This document shows positions 45,782 to 52,120 of a stretch of 64,000 nucleotides of DNA, in pieces (position 1 is the stretch's first letter; each line of letters opens with the position of its first letter). A model generated the notes under the pieces. It worked only from the letters and a program-made list of their open reading frames with translations. It made no database searches and was not told where the DNA came from. Position numbers and translations under genes: made by a program. Origin of the DNA: FEN-1219 sp036563665 (lineage in GTDB: Bacteria; Pseudomonadota; Gammaproteobacteria; Steroidobacterales; Rariloculaceae); assembly GCA_036563665.1 (NCBI GenBank), contig DATCLY010000036.1:124001-188000 (forward strand), read 5' to 3'.

Positions 45782-45910
45782 TGTGGGAGCGGCTTCCCAG
45801 CCGCGATTCCTCATCTGTGGGAGCGGCTTTCTAGCCGCGATCTTTCGCTGTGGGAGCGACTTTCTAGTCGCGATCTTTCGCTGTGGGAGCGACTTTCTAG
45901 TCGCGATTCT
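45782..45910 (+). repeat. Four tandem REP units with 33-34 base period
   Basis: Units begin at 45782, 45816, 45849 and 45882, each TGTGGGAGCG...CGCGAT, all in the same orientation. Units 1-2 have GCGGC/GCCGC stems and units 3-4 GCGAC/GTCGC, so both arms co-varied. It forms the left end of the composite element that runs to 46116. Confidence 0.92.
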
Positions 45911-46119
45911 TGCGTCACCGCGGGCGGCGCGGCTCGCATGTGCTCCTTCCAGCACCGCCGTGAACACCTCCCTGTGGGCTCGCTCGCGCACATCCTGTGC
46001 GCGAGCGTGCTGAAGGGGCACACGCGATCCACGCCGCGAAGCGTCCTCGCGGGCTTTGGCGTCCCGCAGATCGCGACCTGCGGCGCTGAACATCGCGGCT
46101 GGAAAGCCGCTCCCACCTA
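45782..46119. mobile_element. Composite REP-flanked element, copy 1
   Basis: The REP array is followed by about 180 bases (45910-46090) shared with the loci at 51593-51808 and 55676-55891, and ends in an inverted REP unit (46092-46116). The middle contains a long imperfect inverted repeat (TGTGCTCCTTCCAGCA near 45939-45954 and TGCTGAAGGGGCACA near 46009-46023) around a GCGCGCAC/GTGCGCG hairpin. No coding potential is evident. It fills the 377-base gap between the MBL-fold and DNA ligase genes. It looks like a non-autonomous palindromic element mobilised by a distant REP-associated transposase, which is inference. Confidence 0.75.
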
Positions 46120-46150
46120 GCGTGGCGGCGTGCGCTATGCTCGCTCGGCC

Positions 46151-47686
46151 ATGCAGCTCGCTGCGCTCGCCGAGGCTTCGGCCGCCCTGGCGGCGACGAG
46201 CAGCCGGCTCGAGAAGGTCCGGCTGCTCGCGGAGTGTCTGCGCGCGCTCGAGCCCGAGGAGCGCGCGACCGGCGTCGCGTGGCTGTCGGGTCGCCTGCTC
46301 GGCGGCCGCGTCGGCTTGGGCCCCGCCACGATCCACCAGCTCCGGTCCGTGCCGCCGGCGCCCGCGGCCTCGCTGACCGTGGCCGAGGCGGCCGGGCGCA
46401 TCGAGGCGCTGCGAGGCATCGCGGGCGCGGGCTCCGGCGCCCGACGCCGACAGGCGCTCGGGGAGCTCTTCGCGCGCGCGACGGCGGCCGAGCAGGACTT
46501 CCTCGCGCGCCTGCTGCTCGGGGAGCTGCGCCAGGGCGCGCTCGAGGGCGTGATGGCGGACGCGATCGCCGCGGCGGCCGGGCTGCCGCCCGCGGAGGTG
46601 CGCCGCGCCATCATGCTCGCGGGCGACGTGACGCCGGTGGCGGTGGCCGCGCTCGGCGAGGGGCGGGACGGGCTCGCGCGCTTCCGGCTCGCGCTCTACG
46701 AGCCCGTGAAGCCTATGCTCGCGAGCCCCACGGAGGACGTGGCGAGCGCGCTGGCGGCGCTCGGCGCCGCCGCGTTCGAGTACAAGCTCGACGGCGCGCG
46801 CGTGCAGGTGCACAAGGGCGATCGCGGCGTGCGGATCTACTCGCGCACCGGGCGCGACGTGTCGGACAGCCTGCCCGAGCTCGTGGCCGCGGTGAGCGCC
46901 TGGCCCGTGCGCACGCTCGTCGTCGACGGCGAGGCGATCGCGCTCGACGGCTCGGGCCGTCCGCGGCCGTTCCAGGAGACGATGCGCCGGTTCGGGCGCA
47001 AGCGCGAGGTCGGCGACCTGCAGGCCGAGCTGCCGATGTCGCTGTTCTGCTTCGACTGCCTGCACGCGGAAGGCGAGGACCTCATCGACCGGCCGACGGC
47101 TGCGCGCTTCGAGCGCCTGGCCGCGCACGTGCCGGAGGCGGCCATCGTGCCCCGCACCATCACGGGCGAACTCGAGGCGGCCGAGGCGTTCCTGCGAGAC
47201 GCGCTCGAGCACGGCCACGAAGGGCTCATGGCCAAGTCGCTGGAGGCGCCGTACGAAGCCGGCAGCCGCGGCGCGGCGTGGCTCAAGATCAAGCTCGCGC
47301 ACACGCTCGATCTCGTGGTGCTCGCCGCGGAGTGGGGCAGCGGCCGGCGCCGCGGCTGGCTCAGCAACCTGCACCTCGGCGCGCGCGATCCGAACGGCGG
47401 CTTCGTGATGCTCGGCAAGACGTTCAAGGGGCTCACGGACGAGATGCTCCGGTGGCAGACCGAGCGTCTGCGCGAGCTCGCCGTGGACAGCGACGGCTAT
47501 GTCGTGCGCGTGCGGCCCGAGCTCGTGGTGGAGATCGCGTTCAACGAGCTGCAGGTGAGCCGCCGCTATCCCGGCGGGCTCGCGCTGCGCTTCGCGCGCG
47601 TGCTGCGCTACCGACCGGACAAGACGGCGGCCGAGGCCGACACGATCGACACCGTGCGCGCGATCGCGGGCCTCGGGAAGCGCTGA
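46151..47686 (+). CDS. ATP-dependent DNA ligase
   Basis: 511 aa. The N-terminal DNA-binding domain (1-190) is followed by the adenylation domain with motif I EYKLDGARVQ (nucleophile Lys212), motif III DGEAIAL, motif IV EGLMAKS, motif V AWLKIK, then the OB-fold. It seals nicks using ATP, in contrast to the bacterial replicative NAD+-dependent LigA. This size and layout match the archaeal/actinobacterial LigB type, unusual in Gammaproteobacteria, and no Ku or ligase-associated helicase/exonuclease genes are nearby, so its repair role is unknown. I choose the ATG at 46151; an in-frame GTG at 46130 is possible. It begins right after the composite REP element. Confidence 0.92.
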   Translation: MQLAALAEASAALAATSSRLEKVRLLAECLRALEPEERATGVAWLSGRLLGGRVGLGPATIHQLRSVPPAPAASLTVAEAAGRIEALRGIAGAGSGARRRQALGELFARATAAEQDFLARLLLGELRQGALEGVMADAIAAAAGLPPAEVRRAIMLAGDVTPVAVAALGEGRDGLARFRLALYEPVKPMLASPTEDVASALAALGAAAFEYKLDGARVQVHKGDRGVRIYSRTGRDVSDSLPELVAAVSAWPVRTLVVDGEAIALDGSGRPRPFQETMRRFGRKREVGDLQAELPMSLFCFDCLHAEGEDLIDRPTAARFERLAAHVPEAAIVPRTITGELEAAEAFLRDALEHGHEGLMAKSLEAPYEAGSRGAAWLKIKLAHTLDLVVLAAEWGSGRRRGWLSNLHLGARDPNGGFVMLGKTFKGLTDEMLRWQTERLRELAVDSDGYVVRVRPELVVEIAFNELQVSRRYPGGLALRFARVLRYRPDKTAAEADTIDTVRAIAGLGKR

Positions 47687-47692
47687 GAGGGG

Positions 47693-48184
47693 TCATTCGC
47701 CGCGGCGCTGCTGGCGCTCGCGGCGCTCGGCCTGCTCGCGGCGGGCCCTCTCGAGCGCCCGGTTCACGCGCTCGGCCGACTCCTCGGCCGTGGGCTCGCG
47801 CGGCTCCGGCTTGTCGCAGTCGAGCTTCGCCCAATCGATCTCGCGCCGCTGATCGAGGATGTACATGGCCTCGGCCGCGGCCTGAATGAACGCGAGGCTC
47901 GACCGCAGCTGCTGCTCGAGGTCGCGCACGTCGGCCGGTGTCAGCCGGCTCGCCGGGTGAAGCTTGCCGGTGAGCTCGCAGTTGAAGCCGGCCTCGTGGC
48001 CGGTCACGGAGAAGTCCTCGAAGCCGCCGGCGGCGCCGTCGCGCTGATCGCCCCAGATCCACGTGAAGTCGTCGCGAGGCAAGCTGACGAGACCGGGAAA
48101 CCCGCCGAGCTGCCCCTGCGCATCGGGCAGCACCGACATCGACAGGCAGCCGACGGCGAGCGGCAACAGCGTTCTGATCGTCAT
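47693..48184 (-). CDS. Secreted protein of unknown function
   Basis: 163 aa with a signal peptide (MTIRTLLPLAVGCLSMSVLP) and no recognised domain. The mature part has a Gly/Phe-rich start with two aromatic segments (DDFTWIWGDQRDG, GHEAGFNCEL), two cysteines (in FNCEL and LDCDK), then a helical region and a charged Arg/Glu-rich tail (about 135-163). The ATG at 48184 is preferred because it precedes the signal directly. It is convergent with the ligase gene (six bases between stops) and divergent from the rhodanese operon. Confidence 0.7.
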   Translation of the reverse strand: MTIRTLLPLAVGCLSMSVLPDAQGQLGGFPGLVSLPRDDFTWIWGDQRDGAAGGFEDFSVTGHEAGFNCELTGKLHPASRLTPADVRDLEQQLRSSLAFIQAAAEAMYILDQRREIDWAKLDCDKPEPREPTAEESAERVNRALERARREQAERRERQQRRGE

Positions 48185-48308
48185 GGCCGTCTCTCTTGCG
48201 GGCGGTGCGCCGGGGGTCCGCGTCCCCGACCTCCCATCATACGCCGATGCGCCCATGGGGTCGCCCCGAGGGTGGTCGCGCCCCGGGTCCGCGTGCGGGC
48301 TCTACTGA

Positions 48309-48338
48309 TTGACAAGCAATTTTTTTGCTTCCTAGACT
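48309..48338 (+). promoter_or_regulatory. Promoter of the rhodanese operon with perfect -35 (TTGACA)
   Basis: TTGACA at 48309-48314 and TAGACT at 48333-48338 are separated by 18 bases, in a short AT-rich island within very GC-rich surroundings. The spacer contains an inverted repeat AAGCAA/TTGCTT flanking a T-run (about 48314-48330). Confidence 0.65.
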
Positions 48339-48363
48339 TGGACCAAACTTGGACCAAGTCCAA
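48336..48363 (+). promoter_or_regulatory. Candidate operator: direct and inverted repeats at the transcription start
   Basis: ACTTGGACCAA occurs twice in tandem (48336-48346, 48347-48357), and the second copy is part of TTGGAC-CAA-GTCCAA (48349-48363), a perfect 6-bp inverted repeat with a 3-base spacer. It overlaps the predicted -10 and start site, a usual place for a repressor. The regulator is not identifiable here. Confidence 0.55.
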
Positions 48364-48401
48364 TAACAGAGTCAGTCTAAGCTCGAACGGGAGGCAAGCG
48401 G

Positions 48402-48899
48402 ATGGTGCGTTGGCGCGTGCTATGGGTCACTGTGGGCCTCGCGCTCGGCGCGGCCGGCGGGGCCGAGGAGGCGGCGATCACCGGGGAGGCCACCTCGGCC
48501 GCGGCCGAAGCGTCCCCGCCGGATGGGGCAATGTCTCCCGTCCCCCCGATCGAGCAGTCGCTGCTGCTCGCCTTCCTCGCGAACAACGAGACATTCACGC
48601 TGCTCGACGCCCGCTCGCCCGAAGAGTTCGGTGTGGGGCACCTCTACGGCGCGAAGAACGTTCCCCATGACGCCGTGGAAGCCCACGCCGACGCGCTGCC
48701 GGCGGACCGCGACGCCCCAATCGTCGTCTATTGCAAGACCGGCAAGCGGGCCGCGGCGCTCAAGGAGCGGCTCGTCGAGCTCGGCTACAGCGACGTGCGG
48801 ATCCTGGGTCCGCAGCAGATCGTCTGGAGCGACACCGCGCCGATGTTCAACTGCGGCGTGCCGGATTCACAGGAGACCAGCTTGTTGTCGACGAAGTAG
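48402..48899 (+). CDS. Exported rhodanese-like protein
   Basis: 165 aa: signal peptide (MVRWRVLWVTVGLALGAAGG), an acidic linker, and one rhodanese domain (about 48-150) with LLDARSPEEFGVGHL and the active-site loop YCKTGKRAA, where Cys can carry a persulfide. It probably acts in the periplasm on sulfur or thiol compounds. GGGAGG precedes the ATG at 48402. It is the first gene of a four-gene operon of exported redox proteins and lies downstream of a well-formed promoter. Confidence 0.88.
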   Translation: MVRWRVLWVTVGLALGAAGGAEEAAITGEATSAAAEASPPDGAMSPVPPIEQSLLLAFLANNETFTLLDARSPEEFGVGHLYGAKNVPHDAVEAHADALPADRDAPIVVYCKTGKRAAALKERLVELGYSDVRILGPQQIVWSDTAPMFNCGVPDSQETSLLSTK

Positions 48900-48905
48900 C
48901 GGCCC

Positions 48906-48925
48906 GGCCGCCCGCGCGGGCGGCC
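48906..48925. other. 20-base perfect palindrome in the rhodanese/peroxidase gap
   Basis: GGCCGCCCGC followed immediately by its reverse complement. In RNA it forms an 8-bp GC stem with a CGCG loop. It lies seven bases after the rhodanese stop and no T-tract follows, so it may stabilise or partly attenuate the operon transcript. Confidence 0.5.
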
Positions 48926-48948
48926 ACCGCGAGCGTGGGGTGCTTTGC

Positions 48949-50085
48949 ATGAAACTCATCGTTGCGTTGATGGCAGGTGCGCTCGTCACGTGCGCGAGCG
49001 CGGAACCGTTGGGGTTGCCGCCGCTGCCCATCCCGGAGGACAACCCGCAGACGCCGGAGAAGGTGGCGCTCGGCGAGCGCCTTTTCCGCGACGTGCGGTT
49101 CTCCTCCACCGGCACGGTGGCGTGCGCCAAGTGTCACGTGCCGGAAGGCAGCCTCACCGATTCGCCGCTCCAAGTGTCGGAAGGGGTGAACGGGCTCACC
49201 GGCACGCGGAACGCGCCCACGGTGTGGAACGCGGCCTATAACCGCACGCAGTTCTGGGACGGCCGCTCGTCCTCGCTGGAGGATCAGGCGATGCATCCGT
49301 TCCTGAACCCCGTGGAGATGGCGGTGCCCGACTACGACTGGCTGCTCGAGATCGTGCGGGGCGACCGCAATTACGTGCGCGCGTTCCGCCGGGTGTTCGG
49401 CGTGCAGCCCGAGCAGATCACCATGAAGGAGGTCACGCAGGCCATCGCCGCGTTCGAGCGGACGAAGATCTCAGGCAACTCGCCGTTCGACCGCTGGTAT
49501 TTCGGCGGCGAGGAGGACGCCGTGAGCGATGCCGCGAAGCGCGGCTTCGAGGTGTTCATCGGTCAGGGCCGTTGCGTCTCCTGCCACACCATCGAGCAGG
49601 ACCACGCGCTCTTCACCGACCACCGCTTCCACAACATCGGCGTCGGCATGAACGAGGTGGAGGACGCGATCCCCGAGCTCACGCGTGCGTTCCTCGTGGC
49701 GAAGGCGCGGGGCGTGGACGTGGACGCCGAGGTGCTGTCGAACCCGAAGACGTCGCATCTCGGGCGCTTCGCGGTGACCGAGGACCTGAGCGAGGTGGGC
49801 GCGTTCAAGACGCCCACGCTGCGCAACGTGGCCGTCACGGCGCCGTACATGCACGACGGCAGCCTGGCTACGCTGCGCGAGGTGGTGGAGCACTACAACA
49901 ACGGCGGCGTCACGCCGGCCGGAGCGCCGGTGAGCGCTTACCTGAGCGGCGGCATCCGTCCGCTCGGGCTCACCGAGCAGCAGATGGACGACCTCGTGGC
50001 GTTCATGGAGGCCTTGACGAGCCCCGAGGTGCAGGCGGCGTTGGATGCGACCAGGACGACCCAGGTCGCGGGAGGCAACCGATGA
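48949..50085 (+). CDS. Di-heme cytochrome c peroxidase / MauG-family protein
   Basis: 378 aa with signal peptide (MKLIVALMAGALVTCASA) and two heme sites, CAKCHVPEGSL (about 59-69) and CVSCHTIEQDH (about 210-220), in the order of bacterial cytochrome c peroxidase. Other landmarks are TRNAPTVWNAAYN, FWDGRSSSLEDQA, NPVEMA and FKTPTLRNVAVTAPYMHDGS. These enzymes reduce hydrogen peroxide or oxidise protein substrates (MauG) in the periplasm. The stop overlaps the ATG of the metallophosphoesterase gene (ATGA). Confidence 0.92.
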   Translation: MKLIVALMAGALVTCASAEPLGLPPLPIPEDNPQTPEKVALGERLFRDVRFSSTGTVACAKCHVPEGSLTDSPLQVSEGVNGLTGTRNAPTVWNAAYNRTQFWDGRSSSLEDQAMHPFLNPVEMAVPDYDWLLEIVRGDRNYVRAFRRVFGVQPEQITMKEVTQAIAAFERTKISGNSPFDRWYFGGEEDAVSDAAKRGFEVFIGQGRCVSCHTIEQDHALFTDHRFHNIGVGMNEVEDAIPELTRAFLVAKARGVDVDAEVLSNPKTSHLGRFAVTEDLSEVGAFKTPTLRNVAVTAPYMHDGSLATLREVVEHYNNGGVTPAGAPVSAYLSGGIRPLGLTEQQMDDLVAFMEALTSPEVQAALDATRTTQVAGGNR

Positions 50086-51152
50086 TGAGCTTCGATAGAC
50101 GTCGATTCTTGAAGAGCGCGAGCGCGGCGGGCATCGGCGGGCTGCTGCCGATGAGCCTGGTGCGCCTGTCGTTCGGCCAGGAGAACGACAGCTTCACCTT
50201 CGGCTACATCTCCGATTCGCACATCCAGCAGATCCGCGGCAACGAGTTCGTGCGCAACTGGGACCGCGGCCTCACGCGGGCCGTGGCGGAGATGAATCTC
50301 CTGGAGCCCAAGCCCGACTTCGTGGTGTTCGGCGGCGACCTCGCGCAGCTCGGCACGCGCGCGGAGCTCGACCACGGCATGGAGATGCTGTCGAAGCTCG
50401 ACTACAAGCTCTATGGCGTGATGGGCGAGCACGACTACTACCTCGATCTCGGCGAGTACTGGAGCGAGCTGTTCGGCGACCACTACTACAGCTTCGATCA
50501 CAAGGGCGTGCACTTCGTGGTGCTGAACAGCGTGCTCACCTACGACGAGTGGACGTACGAGCGCTGGGAGAGCGCCGAGCGCCGCATGGCCGAGATGGCG
50601 GGCCTCGACAACCCGAACGGCTCGCCGTTCATGGTGGGCGAGCGCCAGCGCGAGTGGCTCAAGCAGGATCTCGCCCGGGTGCCGCGCACCACGCCGATCG
50701 TCGTGTTCTCCCACTCGCCGCTGCAGAAGATCTACAAGGGCTGGAACTTCTGGACCGAGGACGCGGAGGAGGTGCAGGCCATCCTCGCGCCTTTCGAGAA
50801 GGTGAACGTGATCTACGGCCACGTGCACCAGATCCAGTACAACCAGATCGGCTCGATCGCGTTCAACTCGGTGATGGCCACCGCGTGGCCGTGGCCGTAC
50901 CCGTCGACGTACGCGCACTCCGGCAGCCACGTGCCCGTGCTCACCGTGCCCATGAACCGGGCCGATCCGTTCAACGAGCGCGACGCCACCGGCTGGCAGT
51001 TCGTGAACCTGCACACCGGCCGCGTGGACATGACGTACACGCTCTACGACAACAAGAACCGCACGGTCGCCTTCAACGCCGCGACCGGCCGGCCCGAGGA
51101 CGTGGACTTTCAGCGTCCGTCGGCCCGCATTCCCCCGCAGCACCATTACTGA
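50082..51152 (+). CDS. Tat-exported metallophosphoesterase
   Basis: 356 aa with twin-arginine signal (RRRFLKSASAAGIGGLL) and calcineurin-like phosphoesterase core: SDSHIQQ (about 43-49), GGDLAQ, GEHD in place of the usual GNHD, FSHSPL and YGHVHQ. The N-to-E change alters a normally conserved metal/phosphate-binding residue, so activity may differ from phosphatases. It sits between a di-heme peroxidase and a small cytochrome, which suggests a redox-linked role instead of plain phosphate release; this is inference. ATG at 50082 or 50085 both follow GGAGG. Confidence 0.88.
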   Translation: MMSFDRRRFLKSASAAGIGGLLPMSLVRLSFGQENDSFTFGYISDSHIQQIRGNEFVRNWDRGLTRAVAEMNLLEPKPDFVVFGGDLAQLGTRAELDHGMEMLSKLDYKLYGVMGEHDYYLDLGEYWSELFGDHYYSFDHKGVHFVVLNSVLTYDEWTYERWESAERRMAEMAGLDNPNGSPFMVGERQREWLKQDLARVPRTTPIVVFSHSPLQKIYKGWNFWTEDAEEVQAILAPFEKVNVIYGHVHQIQYNQIGSIAFNSVMATAWPWPYPSTYAHSGSHVPVLTVPMNRADPFNERDATGWQFVNLHTGRVDMTYTLYDNKNRTVAFNAATGRPEDVDFQRPSARIPPQHHY

Positions 51153-51162
51153 GGTGGAGACG

Positions 51163-51561
51163 ATGAAGAAGACGGCAACGGCGGCGCTGGCCGCGGCCTT
51201 GCTCGCGGCCGGGGCGGCGCACGGCGACGAGTTCACGCAAGAAGACCTCGAGCGCTGGGCCGCGCAGTTCGAGCAGGTGGCGCAGCGCGGCCGCGAGCTC
51301 TGGACGAGCCCCGAGCTCGGCACGAACGGCGTGGTGTGCGCGCAGTGTCATCCGAACGCGGCGAACACGCATCCCGAGACGTATCCGAAGTTCCAGAAGC
51401 AGCTCGGACGCGTGGCGGCGCTGCGTGAGATGATCAACTGGTGCATCCGCAACCCGCTGCAGGGCGAAAATCTCGCGCTCGACGATCCGCGCATGATCGC
51501 GCTCGAGGCGTACATCCACAAAGAGCGCCGCGGCGTCCCGCTCGAGCCCGGCAAGCACTGA
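51163..51561 (+). CDS. Small c-type cytochrome (SoxA-like C-terminal domain)
   Basis: 132 aa, signal peptide MKKTATAALAAALLAAGAAHG and one heme site CAQCHPNAAN (about 58-67). The following NTHPETYPKFQKQLGRV and MINWCIRNPLQGE segments resemble the cytochrome domain of SoxA/thiosulfate-dehydrogenase-type proteins, with a possible Cys ligand in NWCI. It ends the rhodanese operon and is probably the electron carrier for the di-heme protein. The ATG at 51163 is preferred over an upstream GTG (51154). Confidence 0.85.
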   Translation: MKKTATAALAAALLAAGAAHGDEFTQEDLERWAAQFEQVAQRGRELWTSPELGTNGVVCAQCHPNAANTHPETYPKFQKQLGRVAALREMINWCIRNPLQGENLALDDPRMIALEAYIHKERRGVPLEPGKH

Positions 51562-51592
51562 CCAAACGCCGCTCCCACGGCCGAACGAAGCC

Positions 51593-51808
51593 TGTGGGAG
51601 CGGCTTCAAAGCCGCGATCGTTGCGTCACCGCAGGCGGCGCGGATCGCATGTGCCCCTTCCAGCACCGGCGTGAATACTTCCCTGTAGCCTCGCGCGCGC
51701 ACGTCCTGTGCGCGAGCGTGCTGGAAGGGGCACATGCGATCCACGCCCCAAAGCGTCAGCGCGGGCTTTCGCGGTCTGAAGATCGCGGCTGGAAGGCCGC
51801 TCCCACAG
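51593..51808. mobile_element. Composite REP-flanked element, copy 2
   Basis: A REP unit (51593-51620) and an inverted REP unit (51782-51808) flank a middle with a perfect 22-bp inverted repeat (51644-51665 and 51719-51740, core TGTGCCCCTTCCAGCA) 53 bases apart, with a further GTGCGCG-type hairpin in its loop. It is about 80-90 percent identical by eye to copies at 45782-46119 and, in reverse orientation, 55676-55891. No reading frame of significance. Confidence 0.8.
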
Positions 51809-51926
51809 GCTCTGCGATTTGACATAGCCGAAGTCGTTGCAGCCGCAAAGCAACACTTTTCGCCTTACATAAAACGGTCCGCGCGTCGCGCGCGCCCGCG
51901 TCTCCACGCCGACCGTGCGTGCTCGG
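51809..51926. other. Non-coding stretch with AT-rich core
   Basis: Between the composite element and the riboswitch promoter. It contains a TTGACA at 51819-51824 with no matching -10, and an AT-rich patch at about 51850-51876. I see no gene or defined regulatory structure. Confidence 0.4.
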
Positions 51927-51955
51927 TTGACATGCCAACCCGGCCGCCACATCCT
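51927..51955 (+). promoter_or_regulatory. Candidate promoter for the riboswitch operon
   Basis: A perfect TTGACA (51927-51932) lies 17 bases before CATCCT (51950-51955), a weak -10. Predicted initiation at about 51962 would place the riboswitch at the very 5' end of the transcript, as expected. Confidence 0.5.
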
Positions 51956-51964
51956 GCCCGGCGC

Positions 51965-52046
51965 GCTGACAAAGGCACACTTTTCGAAAGAAAAGGTCGC
52001 AAAGCCACCGGTCTAAGGGGTCACCTATGACGGCGGGGTTGCCAGC
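51965..52046 (+). ncRNA. Cyclic-di-GMP class I (GEMM-I) riboswitch
   Basis: The segment matches the GEMM-I consensus in order. A P1 stem (GCTG 51965-51968 with CAGC 52043-52046) encloses a P2 hairpin with a perfect 6-bp stem CTTTTC/GAAAAG (51980-51995) capped by GAAA. Then come the core CGCAAAGCCACCGG with CTAA (51998-52016), a P3 arm, and ATGACGGCGGGGTTGCC (about 52027-52043). The GAAA loop and the CTAA-containing receptor are the known tertiary contact, and the CGCAAAGC/GGGGTTGCC elements form the ligand site. Binding of the second messenger c-di-GMP would then control the downstream genes. Verified only by eye against remembered consensus. Confidence 0.88.
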
Positions 52047-52049
52047 CAG

Positions 52050-52066
52050 GCGATCGTATTGATCGC
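52050..52066 (+). promoter_or_regulatory. Small hairpin directly after the riboswitch
   Basis: GCGATC (52050-52055), loop GTATT, GATCGC (52061-52066), a perfect 6-bp stem. It may take part in the switch from ligand-bound to free form; no T-tract follows, so it is not a classic intrinsic terminator. Confidence 0.45.
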
Positions 52067-52082
52067 GCGCAATCTTGTTGCC

Positions 52083-52116
52083 GTCCTCCGGTGGCGGCCC
52101 GACCGGGCAGGAGGAC
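52083..52116 (+). promoter_or_regulatory. Ribosome-site-sequestering hairpin (riboswitch expression platform)
   Basis: GTCCTCC (52083-52089) is the perfect reverse complement of GGAGGAC (52110-52116), which contains the ribosome binding site four bases before the ATG at 52121. The loop contains an additional GCCCG/CGGGC match. The hairpin would hide the ribosome site, giving translational control. Whether ligand opens or closes it is not clear from sequence. Confidence 0.8.
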
Positions 52117-52120
52117 CGCC

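Noticed and set aside
45782..45910. Possible CRISPR array (regular repeats of about 28 bases)
   Set aside because: Gaps between units are only about 5 bases and not spacer-like; units are REP palindromes found throughout the window; no cas genes.
51838..51865. Second GEMM-like segment (GCCGCAAAGC followed by CACTTTTCG)
   Set aside because: Shares only short words with the real riboswitch; lacks the GAAA hairpin in order, the receptor and the 3' core, so tandem aptamers are not supported.
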